Assembly: GCA_937930275.1 (NCBI GenBank)
Contig: CALGLM010000266.1
Coordinates: forward strand, 1-24,616
Reading direction: 5' to 3'
DNA from: an uncultured Ignavibacteria bacterium
GTDB lineage: Bacteria; Bacteroidota; Ignavibacteria; Ignavibacteriales; Melioribacteraceae
DNA: 24,616 nucleotides
The notes under the pieces were generated by a model. It searched no databases. It saw only the letters and a list, made by a program, of their open reading frames with translations, and had not been told where the DNA came from. Positions 15,636 through 24,616 of this stretch are shown here, piece after piece. The position numbers and the translations under genes are program-made. The stretch's first letter is position 1. Every line of letters begins with the position of its first letter.

Positions 15636-18600
15636 TATTCTCCGGTAATAATATTGGAATACTTAATTTAACGGTTGTTCCGCTGTTAATTTTGCTTTTT
15701 ACTTCAATTGTACCTTTATGTAATTCAACGTATCTTTTTACTATTGACATACCTAATCCCGTACCCGAAATATCATTAACATTTTTTCCCCTATGGAAAG
15801 GATCAAATAAATGAGCTAAATCTTCTTCACTTATTCCGATTCCGTTATCTTCTATCAATATTTTAATAAATTTTTCATTATTATCAATTGTAATTTTAAT
15901 TAATTCGCCTACTGAAGAGTATTTTATAGCGTTTGTTAATAAATTTGTAAGTATAGAACGAAGCAGCTTACTATCAATATAAAATTCATTTTTAGATGCT
16001 AAATATTTATAATCCAAAATATGGTTTTGTGCAAAATCGTTTTTTAATTCTTCAACAAGTTTGGAACAAAAAGCATTTAAATCTTGGTAATACGGATTAA
16101 ATTCAATTTTACCGCTTTCTACTTTACTAACCAAAAGTACATCATTTATTAATTCTGTTAAATTATCTATTGTACGTAGAATCCTTAAAATATGCTGGTC
16201 ATATTTTTCATTATCCCATTTTCTACCGTAACTACCCAGCAACTGAATAGACGAAGATATTGTTGTTAAAGGTGTTCTAAACTCGTGCGAAGCAGTAGAT
16301 ATAAAACGAGTTTTCAGATCACTAAATTTCTGAACCTCTTCTAATGTCTTTTTTAACATCATTTCGGTCCCTTTTCCTTTTTCAATTTCTTGACCTAACA
16401 TAATATTAGATTTATTCAACTCTTGAGTTCGTACCTTAACCATAATCTCTAAGTTTTGACGATGTTGTTCTAATTCTGCTTCTATTTTTTTCTTTTCGGT
16501 AATATCTTCAAATAATGTGGCAAAAATTCCTTTTACAATTGAAAAAGCAGAAACTTTGAAGTATTTACCTAAGTCCGATGAATAACTTTCAAACTCGGCA
16601 TATTTCTGCGAAAATGCAATACTACCATATTGTTCTATCCAAAAATCTTCCAAGTTCGGTAAAACTTCTTTTGCCCTTCTATTTACTATTTCACTTGCTT
16701 TTAAGCCCGTTAATCTCTCAAAACTCGGGTTTACTTCCAAAAATATGTAATCTATAGCTTTACCATCTTCATCACAAATAATTTCATGTAAACCAAAACC
16801 TTCTTGCATACTTGCAAATAACGATCTATATCTTTTTTCACTTTCAACAAGTGCTAATTCATATTCTTTTCTTTTTGTAATATCTTCAATTGAAGCAACA
16901 ATTCCTTCAATACTGCCGGATTCGTTTTTTACCGGGGAAGTATTGATACTAAGCACTATTTTTTTGCCGTCTTTTTTATAATAGCACAATTCACGTTCTC
17001 TTACCGATGATTGATTTAATAATGCTACATAAAACGGATTATTATTTAACTCCACTTCTTTTCCGTCAGGCTCAAACAATAATAATTCGGGTGAATTATA
17101 TTTATACTTATTTTGATTAAAAGATAAGTTGAAAATATTACTTGCAGAATCGTTTCCTATTAAAATATCTCCTTTAGTGCTAATATAAACTAATCCGACC
17201 GGAATAGTACGTAAAATCCAATGTAAAAGTTCTTTTTCTTTAATTAGCTCAGTTTCAGCACGCATTTGTTCGGTAATATCTACAGAAAAACAAATTATTC
17301 CGGCAACTTCACCCTTTTCGTCGTACCAAGGCACTTTATCAGATCTCAACCAAATTGAATTACCGTTAATAACCAAGCGTTCCGTAATGCCAAACTTAGG
17401 TACACCCGTTAGCATTATAGATAAATCTTCTTTATAATAAATATCATGGGTATCAGGGAATATATCTTTTGCTGACTTACCCTCAAAAGAATCAACAGAT
17501 GTATTGCTTATTAATGCTGCGGCTTTATTAACCTTAATATATTTGTTAAACTTGTCCTTAAAATAAATAGCAACCGGTGATAGATCGATTATTGTTTTTA
17601 AATCTAATCGTTCCTTTTCCAGCATAGTTTCCAAATTCTTTTCATTTGTAATATCAGTTAATACACCGTTAATTATCACTTCGTTATTGCCTACTTTATT
17701 CAAACGTGTAGAAGCATTTACATAACATAAATCGCCGTTTTTCTTAACCAATGATAATATTGTTGAATTCAACTCGTTAACAAGTAACGACTCTCTAATT
17801 TCTTTAATTTTGCTTTTATCGCTTTCTGATAAAAACTCGTTTATACTTTTATTTAGAACTTCTTCATCAGTATATCCTATTAAATTATAAATTACCGGGC
17901 TTACAAATCTAATAATACTCCTATTATCTATTGTAAAGATTACGTCATTAATATTCTCTACTAAATTTTTATATTTTTCTTTGGCTTCAGTCAACTCAAT
18001 TTCATTTTTTTTCCTTTCTGATATATCTCGGATAATTGCTTGATTGTAATTAAAATTTTCAATTTTAACACTTCTTATGCTAACTTCAACCGGAAATAAA
18101 TTTTTAGATTTATCAAGGTTTAATGTTTCAAATAGTTTTCCTTCAAATAAATTTGTATTTAATAATATCGATTTATCTTTTTCATAATTTCCCAAAAACC
18201 ATATATCTTTCATCGTTAAATCAGAAGTTTTTTCTTTTGATAAACCAAATACTATTCCAAATTTATCGTTAAATTCAAGAATATTTCCATTTCTATCATA
18301 TAATACTATTGCATCATTTGCGTTTTTTAATAGCGTATCATATCTTACTTGAAACTCTTGCTTTTGTTTTAATAATTCATATTCAGTTTTGTAGTTTAAT
18401 GCTTTAAAATAATTTCTAAAAGTATAGACTAATAATAATCCCCCTGATATTATTATTAATGTAAATCCAATTAGGTAAAATGCAAACTTATCACGATATT
18501 CAAAATAATTCTTTAAGTTAACCTTAACCAACAAATCATAGTTACTTCGCGAGAAATTTTCAATTTTTGCCATGACATATTCATTATCGGTATCATACCC

Positions 18601-19419
18601 TTCATAAAATCCAAAGTCAATTTTGTTTATTGGCAAATAATAAGCTGGGATGTTTGTTTTGTTATAAATTACCTTAAAGCTAAGCCCGTTAACAATTTTA
18701 ATTCTTATAACTTTACCCGATACATAGTTATCGGTTTTTATTAATTCAAATTCGTATTTTTTTTCTCCGCTAATTATTGGTGTTAGCGCCAACCTAAATA
18801 TTGAATCAAATTTAAAAGATTCAATAATATAGCCGTATATAAAACTTTTTCCGTTTATTGTGGTTATTAAGGGTGTGTAAACAAAATAAACCGGTTGGTT
18901 TTTCTTAATTTGGAAACCAAAATCATCAACTAAATGATAGGTACCATAAGATAATTTTGCCGCTTTATTTTTTATCGCAAAATCTAATTTAAATTTATTG
19001 ATTTTTTTAATCAAATTCTCTTGAATAATTTCATCCGCGCCGATACCCCTTTTAAATACATAATTTAAATTTGTATCTAAAACCGCAACCGCTTTCATTT
19101 CATTTTGTAAAACCCTTAAATATCTGCTCAAGTCTTCAACATTTTTTGTATCCTTTGCTTTCAAAAATATATTATAAAAAGTATCATCATAATTTATAAA
19201 TTGCTTAAGCAAGTAAATATTATATAGCGAATTTTGATAAGCTTTGCTGAGTATATTTTTTTTAATTTCCGAAACAGATAAGAGTTCGTCTTTTATTTCT
19301 TTTTTTAATGTATTTGTATGCGTTTTGTAAATGTATAAATTCACAAAAATAACTATTGCAATGAATAAAAATATTCCTCCTAATACAGTATAAAGCCATC
19401 TATTATTTTTATTTTGCAA
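15610..19419 (-). CDS. Membrane sensor histidine kinase with five PAS domains
   Basis: This 1269-residue kinase has membrane segments at about 8-30 and 313-335. They enclose a periplasmic domain of some 280 residues that I do not recognise. Five cytoplasmic PAS domains follow: about 360-475, 480-600, 608-735, 740-860 and 865-985. The repeated DIT or DIS endings of PAC motifs are visible (FEDITEKKK, IEDITKRKE, SVDITEQ, LTDITNEK, IRDISERK). A coiled linker leads to HisKA with H1045 (ASHEFRTPL), then an ATPase domain with LLTNAIKYSS, EDNGIGI and GTGLGMSIV. The start must be a TTG at 19419 (or the adjacent ATT). There is an in-frame stop at 19438-19440, and the next Met is past residue 100, beyond the first membrane segment. 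Only a weak GGG is seen upstream. The 84 bp before it (19420-19503) are extremely AT-rich without a clear promoter. It presumably phosphorylates the overlapping LytTR regulator. Confidence 0.93.
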   Translation of the reverse strand: MQNKNNRWLYTVLGGIFLFIAIVIFVNLYIYKTHTNTLKKEIKDELLSVSEIKKNILSKAYQNSLYNIYLLKQFINYDDTFYNIFLKAKDTKNVEDLSRYLRVLQNEMKAVAVLDTNLNYVFKRGIGADEIIQENLIKKINKFKLDFAIKNKAAKLSYGTYHLVDDFGFQIKKNQPVYFVYTPLITTINGKSFIYGYIIESFKFDSIFRLALTPIISGEKKYEFELIKTDNYVSGKVIRIKIVNGLSFKVIYNKTNIPAYYLPINKIDFGFYEGYDTDNEYVMAKIENFSRSNYDLLVKVNLKNYFEYRDKFAFYLIGFTLIIISGGLLLVYTFRNYFKALNYKTEYELLKQKQEFQVRYDTLLKNANDAIVLYDRNGNILEFNDKFGIVFGLSKEKTSDLTMKDIWFLGNYEKDKSILLNTNLFEGKLFETLNLDKSKNLFPVEVSIRSVKIENFNYNQAIIRDISERKKNEIELTEAKEKYKNLVENINDVIFTIDNRSIIRFVSPVIYNLIGYTDEEVLNKSINEFLSESDKSKIKEIRESLLVNELNSTILSLVKKNGDLCYVNASTRLNKVGNNEVIINGVLTDITNEKNLETMLEKERLDLKTIIDLSPVAIYFKDKFNKYIKVNKAAALISNTSVDSFEGKSAKDIFPDTHDIYYKEDLSIMLTGVPKFGITERLVINGNSIWLRSDKVPWYDEKGEVAGIICFSVDITEQMRAETELIKEKELLHWILRTIPVGLVYISTKGDILIGNDSASNIFNLSFNQNKYKYNSPELLLFEPDGKEVELNNNPFYVALLNQSSVRERELCYYKKDGKKIVLSINTSPVKNESGSIEGIVASIEDITKRKEYELALVESEKRYRSLFASMQEGFGLHEIICDEDGKAIDYIFLEVNPSFERLTGLKASEIVNRRAKEVLPNLEDFWIEQYGSIAFSQKYAEFESYSSDLGKYFKVSAFSIVKGIFATLFEDITEKKKIEAELEQHRQNLEIMVKVRTQELNKSNIMLGQEIEKGKGTEMMLKKTLEEVQKFSDLKTRFISTASHEFRTPLTTISSSIQLLGSYGRKWDNEKYDQHILRILRTIDNLTELINDVLLVSKVESGKIEFNPYYQDLNAFCSKLVEELKNDFAQNHILDYKYLASKNEFYIDSKLLRSILTNLLTNAIKYSSVGELIKITIDNNEKFIKILIEDNGIGISEEDLAHLFDPFHRGKNVNDISGTGLGMSIVKRYVELHKGTIEVKSKINSGTTVKLSIPILLPENNEVESSNN

Positions 19420-19503
19420 AATAAAAACCCAATTAAATTAAAATTTATTACTTTATTATATAAAATAATAATTTTTTTTTATTTAAACCAAAAAAATTAT
19501 GTT

Positions 19504-19761
19504 TTAATTAAATAATTTTGCATGCGATATTTTTTTTCCTATATACTGACCCATAAAAAATGATATAAAAAATATAGCTATTGAGATTGATGAAGGCGGG
19601 ATTCCAAATAGTAACCGGATTAATATTATTATTAAAACGGGTAAATGTATGTACAAAAACCACTTTAAGGAAAATGTCTTATGCTTTGTTCTAAGAAACC
19701 CAAAAGGAATATTAAATAGGAAGATAATTACTCCCCACATTAATAAATAATTTAGTTCCAT
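19504..19761 (-). CDS. Small conserved-looking integral membrane protein of unknown function
   Basis: This 85-residue protein has three probable membrane segments at about 5-22, 33-52 and 56-75, separated by a short basic stretch (RTKHKTFSLKW) and by GIPPSS. It ends with a basic tail (GKKISHAKLFN). The pattern MWGVIIFLFNIPFG, then FSLKWFLYIHLPV, looks like an uncharacterised family that I recall from Bacteroidota-type genomes, but I cannot name it. The start is ATG with no Shine-Dalgarno. It lies between the alcohol dehydrogenase and the five-PAS kinase on the same strand. A strong hairpin separates it from the dehydrogenase, so it may begin the transcript that continues into the kinase. The composition matches its neighbours. 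Confidence 0.75.
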   Translation of the reverse strand: MELNYLLMWGVIIFLFNIPFGFLRTKHKTFSLKWFLYIHLPVLIIILIRLLFGIPPSSISIAIFFISFFMGQYIGKKISHAKLFN

Positions 19762-19815
19762 TTAATTTTATTAATTTGAAATTTTAGTTGTTTTTGAATA
19801 AACTTATAAATTATC

Positions 19816-19851
19816 GCTTATCCTTATCTTAAATTTTGGATAAGGATAAGC
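19816..19851 (-). terminator. Perfect 13-bp inverted repeat, probable terminator of the alcohol dehydrogenase gene
   Basis: Arms at 19816-19828 and 19839-19851 are perfectly complementary over 13 bp (core CTTATCCTTATC and its complement) with a 10-nt loop. The hairpin lies 15 nt after the stop codon of the minus-strand alcohol dehydrogenase (19866) and before the small membrane protein gene. The sequence beyond is AT-rich rather than a pure U-run. The TATCC repeat inside each arm also lets it fold in register-shifted ways. Most likely a transcription terminator; an operator is a less likely alternative. Confidence 0.72.
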
Positions 19852-19865
19852 AATTTATTATTAAT

Positions 19866-21026
19866 TTATTTTAATTGTATTTTAAGAATTTCCGACACTT
19901 TTTCGGGTGTAACAAGTCCTCTGTCACCTAACTTAAACCATTTCCTTTCGTTTAAACGATTACAAATTACTTCAATTGAATCTTCTTTAACATTATAATC
20001 GGCTAATTTAGTACTAATACCGAGAGAATTAAAAAACGCTTCGGTTTTATCAATAATTTTTTGAATTTTTTCATTCTCATCACCATCCTCAATTTTTAAT
20101 ACACGTTCGCCGAATTTAAGAAGTTTATCTTTTTTCTCATTTTTAAGTACTTTCCAATATCCGGGTAAAACAATTGCTAAAGTCTGTGCATGATCAATTT
20201 CGTGCAAAGCAGTCAATTCGTGACCTATCATATGGATACCCCAATCTTGGGGAACTGCAAGCCCTATTAAGCCGTTTAATGCCATAGTTGCAGACCACAT
20301 CAAATTACTCATGGAATCATAATCGGCAGGGTTTTCTACAACTTTAGGTCCAATTTCCATTAATGTTTGCAATATTGATTCGGCAAATCTATCTTGAAGA
20401 GGAGAATTAACAGGATAATTAACATATTGTTCGATTACATGAACAAATGCATCAACAACACCGTTTGCAACTTGTTTTTTAGGTAAAGTTGAGGCTGCAT
20501 CTGGTAAAAGTATTGAAAATTTTGGAAATGTAACCGGTGAGCCAAATGCAAATTTTTCTTTTGTTGATTCCCTTGTTATAACACTTCCCGAGTTCATTTC
20601 GCTTCCGGTTGCCGGTAAAGTTAAAACAACGCCGAATGGAAGTGCGTCAATCGGTTTTACTCCTTTTGACAAAATATCCCAAGGATCTTTATCGTTGTAT
20701 TTTACTGCTGCGGCAATAAATTTAGTAGCATCTATAACTGATCCGCCGCCAACTGCTAACAAAAAGTCTATATTTTCTTTTTTTATAAGTTCAACTGCCT
20801 TAATGCATGTTTCGTATCTAGGATTTGGTTCTATACCCGAAAATTCATATACTGTGTACGCCTCTAAAGCTGATTTTACCCCTTCATACACTCCGTTTTT
20901 TTTAATACTACCCCCACCGTAAATAATAAGAACTTTTTTATCTTTTTCAATATTCTCTTTTAACTTAATTAGTTCCCCTTTACCAAATATTATTTTAACC
21001 GGATTATAATACATAAAATTCTTCAT
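19866..21026 (-). CDS. Iron-containing alcohol dehydrogenase, YqhD/butanol dehydrogenase type
   Basis: This 386-residue protein is of the usual length for this family (YqhD is 387). The NAD(P)-binding part has YGGGSIKKNG (36-45), AVGGGSVIDATKF (91-103) and TLPATGSE (136-143). Metal ligands align with those of E. coli YqhD: D192, H196 (VVDAFVHVIEQY), H265 (QDWGIH) and H279 (IDHAQTLAIVLP). It reduces aldehydes to alcohols, or the reverse, with NAD(P)H in the cytoplasm. YqhD-like enzymes often act on short or toxic aldehydes. GGGS in the cofactor loop is compatible with NADPH, but specificity cannot be fixed. AAGGA precedes the ATG. It is divergent from trmO across a 137-bp region and appears monocistronic, ending in a hairpin. 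Confidence 0.95.
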   Translation of the reverse strand: MKNFMYYNPVKIIFGKGELIKLKENIEKDKKVLIIYGGGSIKKNGVYEGVKSALEAYTVYEFSGIEPNPRYETCIKAVELIKKENIDFLLAVGGGSVIDATKFIAAAVKYNDKDPWDILSKGVKPIDALPFGVVLTLPATGSEMNSGSVITRESTKEKFAFGSPVTFPKFSILLPDAASTLPKKQVANGVVDAFVHVIEQYVNYPVNSPLQDRFAESILQTLMEIGPKVVENPADYDSMSNLMWSATMALNGLIGLAVPQDWGIHMIGHELTALHEIDHAQTLAIVLPGYWKVLKNEKKDKLLKFGERVLKIEDGDENEKIQKIIDKTEAFFNSLGISTKLADYNVKEDSIEVICNRLNERKWFKLGDRGLVTPEKVSEILKIQLK

Positions 21027-21163
21027 AATTTTCCTTTTATTTTTAATTCTTTAACACAATTTTTTATTTATTCGTTCCTAATTTCAAAAAATCATTTGAA
21101 TTCTTGTTATTTAAAATATTTTGCAATATATTGTAGTTTATTACAAATTACTACTGTAAAAAT
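21027..21163. promoter_or_regulatory. Divergent promoter region between the alcohol dehydrogenase gene and trmO
   Basis: This 137-bp, very AT-rich region lies between two divergently transcribed genes and must contain promoters for both. The only clear element is AAGGA (minus strand) before the dehydrogenase ATG. A TTGCAA at 21121-21126 could be part of a plus-strand promoter, but no convincing -10 partner was found. No operator-like repeat was seen. Confidence 0.45.
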
Positions 21164-21949
21164 ATGGATAATTTTTCTATAGCACCTATTGGATACATAA
21201 AATCAAAGTTAAAATATCGTTACGAAACACCTCGTCAAGGTGTTTTATCGCAAAACAATTTCTCAATTATCAAGCTTAATAATAAAATGAATTTTAACCA
21301 AGCCATAGAAGGTTTGGAAGGATTTGATAGAATTTGGGTAATTTATATTTTCCATTTGAATGAAAATTGGAAACCTAAAGTTCATCCTCCACGACATTTT
21401 TATAAAAAAATAGGGGTTTTTGCTACTCGTTCGCCTCATAGACCGAACAAGATAGGCTTAAGTTGTGTAAAATTAGAAAAAATTGAAGGTCTAAATATTT
21501 ACATTTCAGAATCAGACATTTTAGACGGTACTCCGATAATTGACATAAAACCTTATTTACCCTATTCCGATTCTTTCCCCGAATCCAAAACCGGTTGGGT
21601 TAAGTATAATTTAAATGATAAATTTTTAGTTAATTATAACGAGCTTGCCGATAAACAAATGGAATTTTTATACTCAAAGTTTGATATAAATTTGAAAAAC
21701 TTTTCGGCACTTCAATTAGAATTTGAACCGGTAAATACCGATAGAAAAAGAATTACACAGATTGACGAATCCAATTACATTCTTTCTTATAGAACTTGGC
21801 GTATTTATTACAAAGTGGATTTTGAAAATAAAATTATTATAATAAATGAAGTTAAGTCAGGTTATACAAATGATGAATTAAAAGATATTGAAATAGATAA
21901 TTATAATGATAAACAGATCCATTTTAATTTTCTAAATCAGATATTTTAA
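21164..21949 (+). CDS. trmO: TrmO (TsaA/YaeB family) tRNA adenine-37 N6-methyltransferase
   Basis: This 261-residue protein has the TsaA/TrmO beta-barrel core at about 5-150. It includes the opening IAPIGYIKSKL, ETPRQGVLS (21-29), FDRIWVIYIFHLN, the signature FATRSPHRPNKIGLSCV (86-102), and LDGTPIIDIKPYLPYSDS (120-137). The C-terminal extension to 261 matches the two-domain form of the family. TrmO uses SAM to methylate t6A37 in tRNA-Thr, improving decoding. The start is ATG without a Shine-Dalgarno. It is a housekeeping gene unrelated to the chemotaxis block. The 67 nt after it are AT-rich with only a weak five-base-pair stem. Confidence 0.94.
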   Translation: MDNFSIAPIGYIKSKLKYRYETPRQGVLSQNNFSIIKLNNKMNFNQAIEGLEGFDRIWVIYIFHLNENWKPKVHPPRHFYKKIGVFATRSPHRPNKIGLSCVKLEKIEGLNIYISESDILDGTPIIDIKPYLPYSDSFPESKTGWVKYNLNDKFLVNYNELADKQMEFLYSKFDINLKNFSALQLEFEPVNTDRKRITQIDESNYILSYRTWRIYYKVDFENKIIIINEVKSGYTNDELKDIEIDNYNDKQIHFNFLNQIF

Positions 21950-22007
21950 TCCGTAATAAACTTTTAGTTTGATTTAACAGTTTTTGATTTATTCAATAAA
22001 TAGATTC

Positions 22008-22011
22008 GGAG
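22008..22011 (+). promoter_or_regulatory. Ribosome-binding site deciding the start of the outer-membrane protein
   Basis: GGAG stands five bases before the ATG at 22017. It supports this start over an upstream TTG at 21984, which would add 11 residues in front of the signal peptide. Confidence 0.7.
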
Positions 22012-22016
22012 CTAAA

Positions 22017-23144
22017 ATGTACAAGTACTTATTATTATTTATTCTTTGCGCTACAATAATACAAGCACAAGTTACCATTAACGGTGATGCACGAGTTAGA
22101 CCTCGCTACGATATTAATGACAAAACCCCCGCAAACGGAACTAAAACAAGTGATTTTTATTATATGTACCGTGCCCGATTAAATTTAAATGCTGATATTG
22201 GTGAAGGATGGAAATTTCACACTTTAATTAGTCACAACGGTATATTTTACTATTCAACTTTTAATACAGGTGATTTTCCTGATATTTTAGGTACTGATCA
22301 AAACCCTTCTAAACCTACATCACGTCAAAGTTCACGAAGAGCTTCATTATCATTCATGGAACTCTATTTTGGACAGGAAACCGAAACATATAACTTTAAA
22401 GTCGGTTTATTCCCTCTCGGATCAATAAATAATCCGATTTACGACTTACATTATTACCCAAATAAAATGGTTGATATCCCTTATGCAATTTTTAATACTG
22501 ACGGAGCATTTGGATTTGCAGGTAACTATAAAACATCTGCAGGTACTTTTGGTGCAAAACTAATAATTGAAGACGCAAAAGGAAAAGAAGAAGAAGCTTA
22601 TGACGGAACAATATTAAGTGATAAAAACGACCAGATGACATTTGAATTAAATTATGCTATTCCAGTTTCGGGATTTACTTTGGCACCTATGGCATTAATT
22701 AGTATTTCTTCTCAAAAAGACTCTATGTGTAAACCAAACACGTTTGGACTGAATATAACTACTCCCAAATTAGGAGAATTTACTTTACAGGGAACTGCTG
22801 CAATTTCTTCACAAGATAACAAAGATTTAAAGAGCGTTCAAGAACCCGGTTATCCGGTTTCTAAATATAGCGGATACTTATTAAGACTAAAAATGAGCGG
22901 AAAACTTGGACCCGGTAACTTAGTAGCATGGTTTGATTATGCACAATTAACCGAAAAACAAGTTCTTAAAGATGTTGATTACGGTTTTGCCTATTTCTGG
23001 GTTAATTACGAAATACCGATTTATAAAAGCGAAAAGGGAGCGGTTTCAATTACTCCTGAATTAAGATATGCCAAATATTATAAAGAATCTGAACATATAT
23101 CTGACAGAATAAAAATGGAAGTGAATTTTGACATTAAATTTTAG
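22017..23144 (+). CDS. Outer-membrane beta-barrel (porin-like) protein
   Basis: This 375-residue protein has a signal peptide ([18 protein letters not shown], probable cleavage near residue 16-18). Many alternating amphipathic strands rich in Tyr/Phe/Gly follow, such as [16 protein letters not shown] and [22 protein letters not shown]. The C-terminal residue is Phe (NFDIKF), the usual signal for insertion by the BAM machinery. The opening [10 protein letters not shown] is typical of porin-like proteins of this group. About 16 strands would fit the length. It is followed after 8 nt by a chemoreceptor gene whose ribosome-binding site overlaps its stop codon, so the two are one operon. It may admit the compound the receptor detects, but the solute is unknown. 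One cysteine (CKPNTFG) sits in a loop. Confidence 0.85.
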   Translation: MYKYLLLFILCATIIQAQVTINGDARVRPRYDINDKTPANGTKTSDFYYMYRARLNLNADIGEGWKFHTLISHNGIFYYSTFNTGDFPDILGTDQNPSKPTSRQSSRRASLSFMELYFGQETETYNFKVGLFPLGSINNPIYDLHYYPNKMVDIPYAIFNTDGAFGFAGNYKTSAGTFGAKLIIEDAKGKEEEAYDGTILSDKNDQMTFELNYAIPVSGFTLAPMALISISSQKDSMCKPNTFGLNITTPKLGEFTLQGTAAISSQDNKDLKSVQEPGYPVSKYSGYLLRLKMSGKLGPGNLVAWFDYAQLTEKQVLKDVDYGFAYFWVNYEIPIYKSEKGAVSITPELRYAKYYKESEHISDRIKMEVNFDIKF

Positions 23145-23152
23145 GAGAATTT

Positions 23153-24616
23153 ATGAGTTCATTTTTTAAGAATTTAGGCATCCGGAATAAGTTATTGCTT
23201 TTAGTAATAACTTCATTTATTCCGTTGTTGTTAATTTTACAGTTTTATGTATTGCCTGCAATTTCTGATGCATGGCACCAAAACAAATACACATCTACAA
23301 AAGAAATTGTAGAATCTGTATATAATACATTTGACCTTTATCAAAATAAGGTTAATAGCGGTGAAATGACACTTGAAGAAGCTCAAGCAAAAGCCGCAGA
23401 AGTTATTAGTACACAAAGATATGATACCGATAATTACTTTTTTGTTTTTGATGAAAACTATATTCTAAAGGTTCATGCTTTACGTCCTCAAAATATTGGT
23501 AAAGATATGAGCGGAAGTGTTGATGCTAACGGAATGAAACTTTATGTGGAAATGAAAAATGCGGCAAATTCCGGTGACGGATTTTTGGAATATTTTCAAT
23601 TAAAACCCGGTGTTGATGAGCCTCAACATAAAATTTCCTTCATTAAAGGTTTTAGAAACTGGGGTTGGTACATTGCAAGCGGAGTATATTTAGACAAAGT
23701 AGAAGAAGAAGTATCGGCTTTTAAAAACTCATTATACACAGCTATTCTTGTTGCATTAATAATTGCGTTAATTATCGGAATTTACTTTTCAAATTTTGTT
23801 GCTACTCCTATTAAAAACCTATCAATAGCAGCAGACCATGCAGCAAACGGTAACTATGACGTTAAAATTGAATCTGACAGCAAAGACGAGCTCGGTGTAT
23901 TAAGCGATGCTTTCCACAAGATGTTATTTAATATTAAAACGGCATTTAACGAAGCTAATAGGCAAAAAGAAGCCGCATTAAATGCTGCCGCCGAAGCAGA
24001 AAATTTAAGTTTAAATGCACAAAAACAAGAAGAATATTTAAGGGAAAATATTGAAAAACTATTGGCTGAATTTGATAAATTTGCACAGGGTGATTTTACG
24101 GTTAAAGTTGATTTTAAAAATAATAATGATTTAATCTCAAAATTACTTATTCAGTTTAATAGCGTGGTTGATAACTTACGTGATATGTTAATTAGAGTAA
24201 CAGAATCCGTACAAGCCACTTCAAGCTCAAGCTCCCAAATTTCAAGTTCGGTAGAAGAATTATCAACCGGTGCACAAGAACAATCAGCTCAAACAAGCGA
24301 AGTTGCCTCGGCCGTTGAAGAGATGACTAAAACAATTATGGAAAATGCTCATCACACTAAACTTGTTGCAGATAAAACCAATTTAACCGCAAATTATGCA
24401 AAACAAGGTGTTGATAAAGTTAACGAGACTAAAAGCGGTATGGATTTAATTGTTAAACATACTGATAAAACCGGAAAAATTGTTTCTTCTTTAGCTCAGA
24501 AAACTGACCAAATAGGCGAAATTGCTCAAGTAATTGATGAAATTGCAGATCAAACAAATCTGCTTGCCTTAAATGCTGCTATTGAAGCGGCTCGTGCAGG
24601 AGAACAAGGACGCGGT
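23153..24616 (+). CDS. Methyl-accepting chemotaxis receptor with single-Cache sensor, C-terminus cut by the window edge
   Basis: The frame is open from the ATG at 23153 to the right edge (488 codons). A membrane segment ([19 protein letters not shown], about 13-31) precedes a periplasmic sCache_2-like domain (about 40-185). It shows [27 protein letters not shown] and [15 protein letters not shown]. The second membrane segment is at about 194-216, then HAMP (about 217-270), a coiled region and a second HAMP-like segment near 300-345 ([15 protein letters not shown]). The signalling bundle follows. The window ends inside the conserved tip ([12 protein letters not shown]), so only the descending helix and tail are missing. 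AGGAGA overlapping the upstream stop codon sets the start. Single-Cache receptors of this type often detect small organic acids; that is a family expectation, not a prediction for this protein. Confidence 0.94.
   Translation, partial: MSSFFKNLGIRNKLLLLVITSFIPLLLILQFYVLPAISDAWHQNKYTSTKEIVESVYNTFDLYQNKVNSGEMTLEEAQAKAAEVISTQRYDTDNYFFVFDENYILKVHALRPQNIGKDMSGSVDANGMKLYVEMKNAANSGDGFLEYFQLKPGVDEPQHKISFIKGFRNWGWYIASGVYLDKVEEEVSAFKNSLYTAILVALIIALIIGIYFSNFVATPIKNLSIAADHAANGNYDVKIESDSKDELGVLSDAFHKMLFNIKTAFNEANRQKEAALNAAAEAENLSLNAQKQEEYLRENIEKLLAEFDKFAQGDFTVKVDFKNNNDLISKLLIQFNSVVDNLRDMLIRVTESVQATSSSSSQISSSVEELSTGAQEQSAQTSEVASAVEEMTKTIMENAHHTKLVADKTNLTANYAKQGVDKVNETKSGMDLIVKHTDKTGKIVSSLAQKTDQIGEIAQVIDEIADQTNLLALNAAIEAARAGEQGRG

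Noticed and set aside
21133..21154. Small inverted repeat GTAGT/ACTAC upstream of trmO
   Set aside because: Only five base pairs with a 12-nt loop in very AT-rich DNA; expected by chance.
21966..21991. Imperfect direct repeat AGTTTGATTTA / AGTTTTTGATTTA upstream of the outer-membrane protein as another LytTR site
   Set aside because: The match to the LytTR core is partial, the spacing is wrong, and the composition is too AT-rich to be distinctive.
21984..22016. TTG-initiated extension of the outer-membrane protein
   Set aside because: It would place polar residues before the signal peptide. GGAG directly precedes the ATG at 22017.

Overview
The window is AT-rich (by eye roughly 30-33% G+C) and densely coded, with no RNA genes, insertion sequences or CRISPR arrays. 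Gene content, codon use and the outer-membrane barrel protein (so a Gram-negative envelope) suggest a motile member of the Bacteroidota/Chlorobiota/Ignavibacteriota superphylum, possibly Ignavibacteria. The phylum is an inference and is not proven here.

Most of the window (1-14706, minus strand) is one tightly packed chemotaxis operon, read right to left. It encodes a receiver-histidine kinase (14706-13600), a soluble coiled-coil protein with two receptor-like hairpins and a CheZ-like D-x-x-x-Q motif (13565-11802), a STAS protein, CheY, CheA with two HPt domains, a catalytic-domain-only CheR-like protein, a metallo-beta-lactamase-fold protein, a 1000-residue receptor with four tandem 91-residue HAMP-like units, CheW, CheR, CheB, and a receiver-PAS-PAS-histidine kinase that runs off the left edge. 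Gaps are mostly under 40 nt and several genes overlap. No cheD, cheC, cheX or classical cheZ is seen.

Upstream of it (14874-19419, minus strand) is a two-gene signalling pair: a five-PAS membrane histidine kinase and a LytTR-type response regulator whose reading frames overlap. Immediately after the regulator's stop codon, and just before the chemotaxis operon, lie four 14-bp direct repeats with an exact 20-bp period (14797-14870). They resemble LytTR operators, and the last copy ends 17 bp before a TATACT -10-like box. The simplest reading is that the kinase/regulator pair controls transcription of the chemotaxis operon next to it.

Further right are ordinary genes: a small membrane protein, a strong hairpin likely to terminate the next gene, a YqhD/BDH-type iron alcohol dehydrogenase (all minus), then on the plus strand trmO (tRNA A37 methylation), an outer-membrane barrel protein and a second chemoreceptor with a single-Cache sensor, cut by the right edge. 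The barrel protein and the receptor form a two-gene operon (8-nt gap, with the stop codon inside the ribosome-binding site), suggesting coupled solute entry and sensing.

The most promising unusual elements are the LytTR-like operator array, the candidate phosphatase/receptor-hairpin protein, the poly-HAMP receptor, and the pairing of a minimal CheR-like protein with an MBL-fold protein inside the operon.
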